A stretch of DNA of 64,000 nt from Clusia tigrina (taxonomy: Eukaryota > Arthropoda > Insecta > Diptera > Clusiidae): contig OV050030.1 in the NCBI GenBank assembly GCA_920105625.2, positions 178,885,315 through 178,949,314 on the forward strand, written 5' to 3'. Shown one piece after another: positions 11,652-21,399 of this stretch. Below the pieces are notes generated by a model that did not search any database, was not told the origin of the DNA, and saw only the letters and a program-made list of their open reading frames with translations. A program made the translations under genes and the position numbers. Every line of letters starts with the position of its first letter. Positions within the stretch are counted from its first letter, which is position 1.

Positions 11652-11994
11652 TGTAGTGTATGAAAAGCATAATGTATGTATATACACACAAATGCCAACA
11701 CCATACGCGGCGTAGGCACATGCAATGTGAGCGGAGACCCAACGTAAGTACATCGAACTCTCATATAAGAATGTCCACATTATGAAGTGTGACCAGCGCG
11801 CACGTTTTTGACTACGCTGCATTCTAATGTTCGATGCCCTCGAACGAATGTACGTGATACTTTCCGCTGCCATTGCAAAAGCCCTCTTTATGTATTAAGA
11901 ACCATATTATATACTAAGTAAGCACATAGGAAATTAAAGTATAAATAGCAATAAGGTATCATCAATAAATCAGATTCGATCTGGAAACCAAACC
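11652..11994 (+). mobile_element. Family-C LTR (plus possible leader) inserted in A1R gag
   Basis: TGTAGTGTATGAAAAGC ... GGAAACCAAACC, matching 58515-58873 with a few substitutions. The copy at 62348-62570 matches only the first about 220 bp, so either the LTR is about 220 bp and the rest is leader, or that copy is truncated. Orientation is the same as the host element. Confidence 0.8.
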
Positions 11995-12029
11995 AAAGAT
12001 GCAAACCAAATTCACCCGCCCAGGGGCAT

Positions 12030-12628
12030 GACAGCAGGTTTAAAAACCTGCATGGAGAAGATGAATGATAGTACGGCAAATTTTAAATCGTGTTTAAGTA
12101 TATTTTTTGGTAGCACCGCTAGATTTATGAGAGATATGTGTAAAGATCCTCGGCGATATAAACATTTTTTGGTTAACAATTTCAACATTCAGTCTACCTA
12201 TCGGATGATTCTTGTGTGGTCATTCCGTGCAAGGAAGAAAAAGCAGGTCATTTGGTATTATTGCTGAGCACAGGTGCGGACACCAGTCTAATAAAGGCTG
12301 AATTCATGAGTTCATTTCCCAATGTACAAAGGTGCAGAATAAGCAGTTTAAGCGGGGCATTTGGGGGAAGTGTTAAACCCTTTGCCTAGTGAAACTCGAT
12401 ATTCACCGTACTCAGAATTTGGAATGGGACTTCCACATTATCCAGACCCAAGACGGTGTCCCGGTAGATGGAATACTGGGAAGAGATAATTTGTGCAATT
12501 GCTCTATAATAGATACAGTACGTAAACGCTTAACCGTATGCAATGGGAACGGGAAAAGTGTGAAACATTTTAAACTTTTTGCAAGGGACAATATAGGAAC
12601 CAGAGTAGAACCCAGAGGGACAGTTTAA
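12030..12628 (+). pseudogene. Gypsy A1R protease region (catalytic Asp lost)
   Basis: Aspartic protease of Ty3/gypsy pol. The active-site stretch near 12260 reads L-S-T-G-A-D-T-S, lacking the catalytic Asp. The flap/C-terminal landmark VDGILGRDN is present near 12465. Pieces lie in different frames. It is the mirror of 3263-3861. Confidence 0.75.
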
Positions 12629-12702
12629 GCAGGGAGCAGGAAAGTCAATCAGAAGGCATAGCGAAGGCTAGGGCAATAACTGTAAAGAAGGTAAGGGTAC
12701 CT

Positions 12703-13188
12703 GTGAGAGAGGGTTTAACAATAGTAAACAGGCAAGAGATACAGCCTGGCATGCATATCAGCGAAACTTTGGCATACGCCACAGATTATACAGTTGAGGC
12801 ACCAGTGCTGAACACTCAAGAATCGGACGTAGTATGGGATAAGAATTGCGAGGTGCCGTGTTCCAATAGCTTGGAGTACGACATTAGAGAAGTGAGAGAT
12901 GCGAAAGATTTTGTAGTGCAGGAAAAGTCTCGGGAGAAGACCGAGAGAGCAGAGAAAGTGAAAAACGAATTGGCAACGGGGAGTATTTTGAATGAGGAGG
13001 AAAGCCGTCCAATAGCAAGAATTTGCACAGAGTATAACGTTGTTTTCTTACTCGATGGGGACGCGCTGCCGTTCACATCTACAATTGAGCACAATATTTC
13101 CATAGAGGAGGAGCAGTTGCCCTTAAATCAAACTCCAGAGGCTCATCGTGACGAAAACGGCATTCAGCACGTCTTTGGGTCGTTTTGA
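12703..13188 (+). pseudogene. Gypsy A1R pol segment between protease and RT
   Basis: 161 open codons, identical in translation to 2703-3188. It is an acidic, motif-poor linker ending in the start of RT; the RT fingers are deleted so that [10 protein letters not shown] runs directly into the palm region ([14 protein letters not shown] in A2). Confidence 0.75.
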
Positions 13189-13870
13189 GTTCAAACGAAT
13201 GCCATTCGGACTTACTGGTACTCCAGCAACTTTTCAGAGGCTCATGAATAGCTTTCTAACCGGTCTGCAAGGTCTTGACTGTTTTGTATACCTAGATGAT
13301 ATAGTGGTATATTGAAGGAATCTCTCAGACCACAGTAATAAGTTGAGTAAAGTTCTGGATCGACTGAGTGAGCATGATCTCAAGCTCAGCACGAAGAATT
13401 GTAACTTCCTGCGACGCGAGGTGGTCTATCTGGGACACAAGTGTACTGAGAAACGTTCCCTTCCTGATCCTGCGAATATAGAATGCGACAAGTATATTGC
13501 TCAGCCAAGAAACAGGAAGGACGTACAAGCTTTTCTTGGTTTAGCAAATTATTATAGGAAATGCCAACAGGCGTTCGAAGGTTTGAAATCGGCTATTACG
13601 ATACCTCCCATCCTGGTTTACCCGGACTTTACATAGCATTTCATTTTAACGACAGACGCCAGTGGTGAAGCTCTGGAGCGGTTCTTTCGCAGGAACAAGA
13701 GGGTCGCGATCAGAGCGCTGAGCGAGACCGAGAAGCGGTACTCTACGATATAGAGGGAGATGCTCGCTATAGTTTGGGCCACTCGTAACTTCAGGTCATA
13801 CCTTTTGGGGAGGAAGTTCACGGTTTACACCGACCATCAACCGCTAGGGGGAGTCGTAAAGGTGTGATTT
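13189..13870 (+). pseudogene. Gypsy A1R reverse transcriptase / RNase H (decayed)
   Basis: Shows [17 protein letters not shown], then YLDDIVVY followed by a TGA, then the connection domain and a junction NYYRK/CQQAFEG where A2 keeps about 30 further residues. The RNase H is frame-shifted (TDASGEALE, SETEKRYST). The same stop and same deletion occur in the left arm. Confidence 0.85.
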
Positions 13871-13944
13871 TCACCAGCCGAGAGCGCAAGTAAGGGAGCG
13901 AAAGAGCACAGTGTATGACTCCGTGAAGCAGGGGAACGCCATGG

Positions 13945-15006
13945 GTGACGGTAACGACTCCAGAGTTACCTTTTGTTGCGGACGCTGTAATTGAACTGAC
14001 GGACCAGAAGGAGATTGAAACGGTGTTAAAAGATTACCATAATTGTCCTTTAGGGGGTCACCAGGGTTTCGTGAAGACGTATAGGCGTATACGCAAGAAC
14101 TATGGGTGGCCTAAAATGATGTCGGATATACGGAATCTCATCGCTGGGTGTGAAAGCTGTCAGAAGAACAAGTTACCAAGGCTAACAAGGAAGCCTATGC
14201 AGCTAACTGATACTGCCAACAGACCATTCGAAAAGGTGTTCATGGATATGGTGGGACCATTGCCCGAGAGCTCGTCTGGAAATAAATACATCCTAACATT
14301 GCAGGACGACCCATCTATGTACTTTATAGCTAGGGTAGCTAGGATTTTCTTTGGGGAAGTTGTAGCAAAATTAGGTGTGCCAAAGATACTGGTAACAGAT
14401 AACGGCACTAATTTCATTTCGAGAATTTTTTCTGAAACGTGTAAACTGCTAAAGGTGAAGAAACTTCACATCACCCCGTATCACCCTCAGGCTAAAGGTT
14501 CTTTATAACGTAGCCACCGACCGCTAGCTGAATCCTGCGGCATTTTGTGAAATACGGTGGATCGAACTGGGACCAGTGGGTTGGTGTCAGCAATGCATGT
14601 GCTCAACAACACGGTACACGCATCCACCAACCAGACGCCATTTTTCACGTTGTATGGTTTCCAACCTCAAATGCCATCGAATTTGAAACGAAAGTCATCG
14701 CCTCTATATAATAAAGACAACTACCCACATCTGTTACGTTATCAAGTGCAGAAAGGGCACGAGTTGGCTAGGAAGGCACAGGAAAGGGGAAAAGAGGTAT
14801 ATGATGCTTCCGCTAATCCCGTGCAGTTCGTTGCTGGGGACAATGTTTTACTGCGTAACAGTAATAAGAAGAACAAATTTTCTCATAATTGGCTTGGGCC
14901 ATATAAAGTAGAGACAATTTTGGGGCCAGTAACGACAGAAGTTAGGATAAGAAACAAATTGAGACGTTTTCAAAAAAATCTGTTGAAGCCCTACAAATCG
15001 CATTAA
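13945..15006 (+). pseudogene. Gypsy A1R integrase (decayed)
   Basis: First piece 13945-14508 (187 codons) carries the HHCC finger, the first catalytic Asp (MDMVGPLPE) and the second (LVTDNGTNF), then ends at a stop right after YHPQAKGSL, where the catalytic Glu should follow. The second piece 14557-15006 holds the C-terminal domain (VGDN-type VAGDNVLLRN, SHNWLGPYKVE). It has one fewer frame break than the left arm copy. Confidence 0.9.
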
Positions 15007-15398
15007 AAGTTTTAGTGTGAAACTGGTTGCAATGATGTGTGAATTGAAGCGGAGGCTTTCTTTGCTTGACCTACCCCAAAATTCAGTTCGTGCGGAAAGT
15101 GACAGCTGAAGTGAGTGAAATTTTTATTAAATAATATCTTCAACCTTGAAAATGGAGAAAGTTAAACGTAAACAAGACAGCGGTATGAAAGAATGAAACC
15201 ATATATTATGATTCAAGGCCGAGACATTGTACGAATGCCCGGGTGAAGTAGTAAAAGAAATAATTTTTGCGAGTTGAAAATATGACTTCAATAAAGAATG
15301 AAGAAAAAATGGGAAACAATTAAATGCATATAATATTTTGTTTGTTTGTGCGGTTTGCGCAGTCGCATGAGCAGCAGAATCAATAACCGGGTCGTTTA
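15007..15398 (+). other. Gypsy A1R pol-env interval, no gene seen
   Basis: 392 bp between the integrase stop and the mariner. It mirrors 487-878. Nothing coding is supported. Confidence 0.6.
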
Positions 15399-16340
15399 CG
15401 AGGTGTGATAAAAAAATAACCGTTATTTTCATCTTGAGTTACGTATGTTCGATGTTCGCATTTTTTTGTGTTATGTTGGTACACATGTCTGTTATATATG
15501 TTGGCAATACCAACCATTTTGGATTGTCAGTTTGTTTTTGACAGATAAAAATGTTAATCGTGTTTTGGTGTGCTCTTCGATTTTGTACTATTCGAAAAAA
15601 TGGATCAAGGAAACTGTATTCAGTTTTGTGTAAAAAATGAAATTAAATGCGCAAGGACATTTGAAATGTTGGCTGTAGCCTTTGGCGAGTCTACTATGAG
15701 CAGAACACAAGTTCAATTGTGGTATAACCGGTTTACGGAAGGCCGAGAAGATGTCAATGACGATGCTCGTCCTGGTCGCCCGAGCACGTCAACAACCGAT
15801 GAAAACATTGACGCAGTGAAGAAAATGATTTTGGATAATCGTCGAATCACTATCAGAGAGGTTGCTGATGATGTTGGCATATCGTTCGGCTCATGCCAAG
15901 CAATTTTTACGGATGTTTTAGGCATGAAACGTGCATCAGCGAAGATTCTTAAAAAATTGTTAAATTTTGAGCAAAAACAACGTCGCATGGACATCGCTCA
16001 GGAGCTGTTTTTGGCCAAAAACAAAACCGTTATCATGCCTCAACCACCGTATTCACCGGACTTGGCCCCCGCTGACTATTCCTGTTTCCAAAACTGAAGA
16101 CACCGATGAAAGGAAAGCGTTTTGCTACGATTGAGGAGATAAAAGAAAAATCGAAACAGGAGCGGTTGGCGATACCAAAAAAAGCGTTTAAGAAGTGTTT
16201 CGAAGATTGGGAAAAACGCTAGCATAAGTGTATTGTATCTGAGGGGAATCAGTTTGAAGGGGACAAGATAGTTGTTGATGAATAAATAAATAATTTATTT
16301 TTTGATCACACAATAACGGTTATTTTTTGATCAGACCTCG
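15399..16340 (+). mobile_element. Mariner element, internally deleted
   Basis: 942 bp with terminal inverted repeats of about 28 bp (CGAGGTGTGATAAAAAAATA at the left, the complement of ...TTTTTTGATCAGACCTCG at the right; two mismatches) and TA target duplications at 15397-15398 and 16341-16342. Autonomous mariners are about 1.3 kb, so roughly 0.35 kb is missing. The insertion is into the pol-env interval of gypsy A and is present in both palindrome arms. Confidence 0.95.
15600..16097 (+). pseudogene. Mariner transposase fragment
   Basis: From ATG 15600 the N-terminal two helix-turn-helix domains are intact (QLWYNRFTEGREDV, ARPGRPSTST, ITIREVADDVGIS). After RRMDIAQELF the frame jumps straight to YSPDLAPADYS, the region around the third catalytic Asp. 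The part with the first two catalytic Asp residues is deleted, then the frame is lost before the end. It cannot catalyse transposition, but the DNA-binding half could in principle still bind the repeats. Confidence 0.9.
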
Positions 16341-16342
16341 TA

Positions 16343-16503
16343 TGTAATACGTGATTAAGTTTGTAGCCACTCATAATGTACACGGGTAATATGATGCGAT
16401 GACATTTTTGGCATTCGCCAAGCGTACGAGTATGTATGCCAATAAGTAAGTATGAGCGCAGGGAGCGTGTAAGTTTAATATGAGACATGGTGGTTTGCAT
16501 ATA
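16343..16503 (+). other. Gypsy A1R remnant between mariner and Tc3-like element
   Basis: 161 bp, presumably continuation of the family-A pol-env interval by position. No gene seen. Confidence 0.4.
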
Positions 16504-16505
16504 TA

Positions 16506-18079
16506 CCTGCTTTTAAACCAAATAGACTCACAGTTTTTTTTTTTTGAAAATTGAGTTTCACAAATTATTAAGTGGGAAAAAGTAATTTTTTATTATTCAT
16601 TAATCAATTTCAAATTAAACAAAACAAAAATTAGCGTTCTAAGCTTAAAATTAAATTTTTAAAATTTTTTACCCTCAAAAAGTAGTCTATTTTATCGCTC
16701 AACCGAATAGACTCAAGGACTTCAATTTTATTAAAACCACAAATTAATGAAAAGACAAAGTAAAACTGTATTTTCTTATAATATTTACACGTTATTAATA
16801 ATGAGTAAAGCCACCTTTATTTGAAATAACTTCAAAAATTCGGTCAGGGAGTGATTCGTAAAGTGATTTTAAATAGTCCAAGGACACTTCGCTCCAGGCG
16901 CTCAAAATGGCTGCTTTTAGTGATTCGACGCTTCCAAACTTTCTGCCAGATTGATACACCTTACGTGTGAGCCATCCCTTATCCATCATCCATTAACTTT
17001 ACATTTTGTTCACTTATCCACTTTTTTACCACTCGAGCGGTGTGGATTGGGGCATTGTCCTGTTGAAATGTCCAGGGTAATGATCCAAAAATGTTGGTAA
17101 AATGGGGAAATGCATTTTGGAGCACTTCTTTGTATTTATTTGCATTCATCCTGGATGAAACAAATTGAATTTCAAATGTCCCATAATAGGATATGGCGCC
17201 CCACACCATAATACCCCCCTCACGACTATGGTGACGGGTTAAAAAGTGTTCCTCCTTTCTTAAATCATGGAAGTAGTAATGTAATATAATAAGTAATGGT
17301 CCATCCAAATTGAGGCGTTTTTCATCAGAAAAAACGACTTGATGCAACTCCCTATTCCATGCCATGTGATTGCGGGCAAATACACAGCGACTTTGCTTAC
17401 GAACATCGGTAAGTGGTGGTTTTTTTCTATTTTTAATCTCTTTAGATGTTTAGCTTTACGAATTACACGTCTCACGGTAGCTATACTGGCATTTACACCC
17501 AAATTTTGGCGAATTTTGACTGCAGAACATGTAGAGTTTGACGCCTCCCGAAGAATCCTTCGCTCTTCGCTGGTCGTTAGTGCTTTCCTTGTCGGCTTAT
17601 GCTTATTTTTTCCATAACTCGATGGATTTCTGATAAAATAACTCACAACAGATTGACTTCTGCCAATCTTTTCAGCGATTTGTCTAGTTGTAAGTTTACT
17701 ATCATGATATGCCAATATTTTGCCTCTTACCTCCAAAGTTAATGTTGTACCACGACCCATTTTTTTTAAAATTATTTTCAAATTGCACTAAAAGACTGTA
17801 TTCAGCTTTTTGTCCCAGCAGCTAATCAGAAACTAAAATAACACCCTTTGAGTCTATTCTGATGATCGCCAAAAAAGGACATGTTTTTGACATTGTCAAA
17901 GCAAAACAAGAATACTTAATAACTGTAAATTTTTTGCATCCACGTCTTATCTCTATTCGTTTGTCTATTTCTTTGCTCTAGTATAAATAACAACAATTGT
18001 GCAATAGCTTCTTGCACAAAGAAGATAATCAAAAATTAAAAAAAAATTTTTTTTGAGTCTATTTGGTTGATCGGCAGTG
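16506..18079 (-). mobile_element. Tc1/mariner superfamily element, Tc3-like
   Basis: Ends share CCAAATAGACTCA as inverted repeats; the right end reads CACTGCCGATCAACCAAATA inward with TA at 18080-18081, the left end is a degenerate version with TA at 16504-16505. Length 1574 bp. The transposase is on the minus strand and broken. Flanking DNA is gypsy A, so it is a nested insertion. Confidence 0.85.
16795..17781 (-). pseudogene. Tc3-like transposase (frameshifted)
   Basis: N-terminal piece (17781-17260) has the Tc3-type paired helix-turn-helix: GRGTTLTLEVRGKILAYH, IAEKIGRSQSVVSYFI, SYGKNKHKPTRKALT. The second piece (17365-16979) carries the first catalytic Asp in VFSDEKRLNLDGP and the second in FQQDNAPIHTA. 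The stretch with the third acidic residue (normally within SPDLNPIENxW) is absent: the ORF runs from NVKLMDD into the C-terminal KGWLTRKVYQSGRKF piece. One frameshift near 17300 and this deletion make it inactive. It would otherwise cut and paste the element by its terminal repeats. Confidence 0.9.
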
Positions 18080-18081
18080 TA

Positions 18082-18870
18082 TGTTTAGGAGTAATATTTT
18101 AATTGTTTTATCATTGCGATATACATGGAGTCGTAGGGGTAGGGGCATTAAGCTAAGCGTAAGTATATTTGGAAGAGCAATAGGGAAGCAAGTAGAAGAA
18201 AACATAGGCGGAAGCAGTGTAATTAAAAAATTTTACAACTTTAATAGTCGTGATAGTATTAGTTATAATAATATAAAAAGAAGAAAATCAAGGAAATTGG
18301 AAAAACACAATTTTCTAAATATCTCTTTATTTATTGATACGAGTCATGTAATAAAAAAGATAAGTATGGAATACAATTGATTTCAATTAGTTTGAATAGA
18401 ACTTCCGAGTGTACGACCCTCGAAGTATCGGAGGCCGGTCGCCTAGCATCTGGTACAATCAGTGCAGTAAGATGGTAAGCCGTCCGAGGGGTTATTTTGT
18501 AGTAAGAGGGGGTGTTAGAAAGGGTCTTATTAATATATTTAGTTAAGGTGACAGTTAAAAGAGCTGGATAAGAATGGATAGAAGTAAAATCGATATTAGG
18601 TTAAATAGACTAAAGTTTGCTTGTAAGATTATTGTCTGTATTAAGTTAAGTGTTAATTGAGAGAAAATCTGGAGCTATAGGCTAGCTGACAGCAGTTAGA
18701 AAACTAACATAAAATGGGCGGGGCAGCAGCGTAGTAGGAAGTAGGGTAGCGTTAATAACGAATGGGTGCCTGTATGTTTCGTATGCATTCATTGAGGGGT
18801 TTTCCACACTAGGGGAGAGAAGAGAAAGAATTGGGTCATGCCATTGACAACGGAAATACATAGTCATGAA
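18082..18870 (+). other. Gypsy A1R 3' portion of pol-env interval
   Basis: 18319-18870 is about 95% identical by eye to 55626-56170 in A2, where it precedes env. So A1R extends past both DNA transposons. Env is absent here: similarity ends at a G-rich purine run (AAAGGGGGGAAGGGGGGAAA) near 18877. Minus-strand ORFs in both copies follow from the DNA similarity and are not evidence for a gene. Confidence 0.7.
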
Positions 18871-19519
18871 TACTTAAAGGGGGGAAGGGGGGAAAAGCAA
18901 AAAAGTAAAAAGTAAAACACCCTAAAAGCAATACTTATTGTGCGTTTGGGGCGATGGTAACACTTTTTATTTTATTATTTATGGGAGTCTCTCTCTCTCT
19001 GCTCTTCAGCGTTCAGTGCACTTCACACCTACACACCAAGTGCACAATTTCCAGCGCTCTCTCTATTTTCGGATAAGCCGATTGAGAAGCAGGAAATTGC
19101 AAAAAAACTGCCTAACGACGCGAAGGCAAATTTATTATGTTGAAATAAATAAACTTATCATCGAATAGGCACAAAATTCGCCGTATCTGCAGTGTTCTAA
19201 CTGCCTAAGCTCCGCCGATCAGGGATCTGGTACTTTCCGATCAAGCCACTGCTCAGTCGGGCACTATGCAGGTAGAGATCGCTGCCGTTTGCGCTCTCCT
19301 GTGCGGATAAACCGACGCAGACACAAAACTGCCGCAAATCACTTGCAGAAACACCAAAATAGGCACCTTTTTACCACGATCGCGTTAACAATTCTTTTAT
19401 TGTACTAAGCAGGGGTACGTTTTTTGGCTACCCTTTGCACGATTTGACCAATTCTGACAATTAAAGCTCCATAATTATCGAAAAATTTCGGGACTACATC
19501 TGTTCAACTCGGTGGTTTG
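18871..19519. other. Unassigned stretch with degenerate internal duplication
   Basis: No ORF I can support. It starts with a G-rich purine run and a (TC)n tract near 18990. Two related segments are visible: CGGATAAGCCGA ... AAACTGCC ... AATAGGCAC around 19075-19175 and CGGATAAACCGA ... AAACTGCC ... AATAGGCAC around 19310-19375. It could be a fragment of an unrecognised repeat. Confidence 0.4.
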
Positions 19520-19521
19520 TA

Positions 19522-20770
19522 CGAGGGCGAATTGATATTAAAGCTACCTAGCGCTAGATGGCAGCACAAACACAAAAACTTTTTTTTAGAAATTGCGATC
19601 TGTCAAACGTCAGCTGTTAAAATTTCACCCAAATTCATCGATTAGTTTATTTGTTGTAGTCGTTTGAAGTAAGCAACTTTTGTCTTTCTTGAAAAATGGA
19701 AAAAAGCGAATTTCGTGCAGTGATTAAACACTATTATTTGAAAGGGAAAACGGCGAAAGAGACAAAAGAAAAGCTCGATAAACATTACGGTGAGTCTGCT
19801 CCATCAGATTACATGGTAAAATATTGGATTGCTGAATTTAAACGCGGCCGAACAAGCACTGCAACAATACCATCAACAGGAAGGCCAAAAGAGGTGGTTA
19901 CTGAAGAAAATATCAAGAAAATCCTCGATATCGTTATGAATGATCGCCGAGTCAAGTTGCGTGAGATTGTTGAAATGGCAAACATATCATATGAACGTGT
20001 GTTCAACATTTTGCATGAACATTTGCATATGAAAAAGCTATCGGCAAGATGGGTGCCGCGTTTGCTCAGTATCGAACAAAAATGAGTTCGACAGACCACT
20101 TCACAGCGGTGTTTGGACATGATAAAGCGTAAAAAAGTGTTGATTTTTGGCGTCTATTAATAACTGTTGCTGAAACGTGGGTCCACCACTACACACCTGA
20201 AACCAAAAATCAATCGAAACAATGGGTGGAAGCTGGTGGAAGTGCTCCGAAGAAGGCGAAGGCAGTGAAATCGGCTGGCAAGGTTATGGCCACTGTATTT
20301 TGGCATGCACACGGAATATTGCTCATCGATTATCTTGAAAAAGGATCCACAATCACAGGAAAGTATTATCGTGCATTATTGGATCAATTGATTGATGCAA
20401 TCAAGGAAAAACGACCACATTTAAAGAAGAAAAAATGCTCTTTCTTGAAGACAACGCACCGGTTCACACAGCATTAGATACGATGCTAAAATTACGTGAA
20501 ATGCACTTCGAATTGGTTAATCATCCACCTTATAGTCCAGACTTAGCTCCTAGTGACTTTTTTCTGTTTCCAAACTTGAAAAATGGCTCGCATGAAAAAG
20601 ATTCATCTCAAACGAAGAAGTGATTACCGAAACTAACGCGTATTTTGAGGGGTTCCCGAAATCGTATTATTCAGATGGTATAAAAACGTTGGAATAACGT
20701 CTTACTAAGTGTGTCGAACTAAAAGGAGACTATGTTGAGAAATAAATGGTTTTTGAAAAAAAAGCCCTCG
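19522..20770 (+). mobile_element. Mariner element, mellifera-like, nearly full length
   Basis: 1249 bp flanked by TA (19520-19521 and 20771-20772). The terminal repeat begins CGAGGGC at both ends. The length fits an intact mariner. The transposase has stops and shifts, so it is dead. The right end abuts a microsatellite that begins with the duplicated TA. Confidence 0.85.
19696..20745 (+). pseudogene. Mariner (mellifera-like) transposase, mutated
   Basis: Starts MEKSEFRAVIKHYYLKG, the hallmark opening of the mellifera group, with the linker RRVKLREIVEMANISYERVF and WVPRLLS. A TGA follows at the end of the DNA-binding half. The catalytic half continues in other frames: the first acidic motif reads VAETWVHHYTPE, where the family has D before ETW, so the first catalytic Asp is lost; the second is present in FLEDNAPVHTA and the third in YSPDLAPSDFFLFP (the D,D34D spacing). 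The C-terminus ELKGDYVEK ends at the TAA at 20743-20745. Inactive. Confidence 0.9.
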
Positions 20771-20872
20771 TATATGTATATGTGTGTCTATATGTATATA
20801 TACATAAACACACACATATACATATACATATACATATACATACTCGTATGTATTATATATGTTTATGTATGC

Positions 20873-20913
<41 letters not shown>

Positions 20914-20941
20914 CATAAACATATACATATACTAATACATA

Positions 20942-21038
<97 letters not shown>

Positions 21039-21190
21039 ATATATATATACACATACATAAACATATTCATATACGAATACACATATACATATACAAATAC
21101 ATAAACATATATAATTGTAGATGCATATGTATATGTATATGCATATGTATATGTGTGTGTTTATGTATATGAATATGTATATGTGTTTTT
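20771..21190. repeat. Compound AT / ATAC microsatellite
   Basis: Alternating (TA)n, (CATA)n and (TATG)n runs totalling about 420 bp. It explains several apparent tyrosine-isoleucine ORFs on both strands. Confidence 0.95.
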
Positions 21191-21399
21191 TTTTGCTGCT
21201 GCCAATGGGGGTTAATTTTCTCAAGATACTGTCAGCCCGTTCTGAGCGTATTTACGATTCACTCATAAATTATTATTTGTGCCTACGTACTAAACCACTC
21301 CCCACTCGCAATCTATCCTGTATTCCCGTCGGTACGTACCAACTAAGGTATTGCATCGCCGGGCAGGTGTGTTCAATTACTAATTGTTCTTGCTATTGA
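21191..21399. other. Spacer, probably LINE 3' region
   Basis: About 210 bp between the microsatellite and the recognisable C-terminal coding part of the minus-strand LINE. It is probably the LINE 3' UTR. No poly(A) is obvious. Confidence 0.4.

Larger units (their letters stand above)
8732..15884. repeat. Right arm of giant inverted repeat
   Basis: Mirror of 1-7226. The inner boundary lies inside a gypsy LTR: homology stops at 8732 on this side and at 7226 on the left, where unrelated family-D sequence begins. The part of the right arm that mirrors the visible left arm ends at 15884; homology may go on beyond the left edge of the window. Confidence 0.95.

Noticed and set aside
15127..15432. 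Minus-strand ORF of 101 codons identical in both palindrome arms
   Set aside because: Identity follows from the palindrome, and the ORF starts inside the mariner terminal repeat.
18063..18380. 105-codon plus-strand ORF
   Set aside because: It starts inside the Tc3-like terminal repeat and is low-complexity, with no motif and no homologue in A2 over its first half.
18682..18867. Minus-strand ORF shared with 55949-56170
   Set aside because: The DNA itself is about 95% identical, so protein similarity gives no extra evidence; changes are not biased to third positions as far as I can see.
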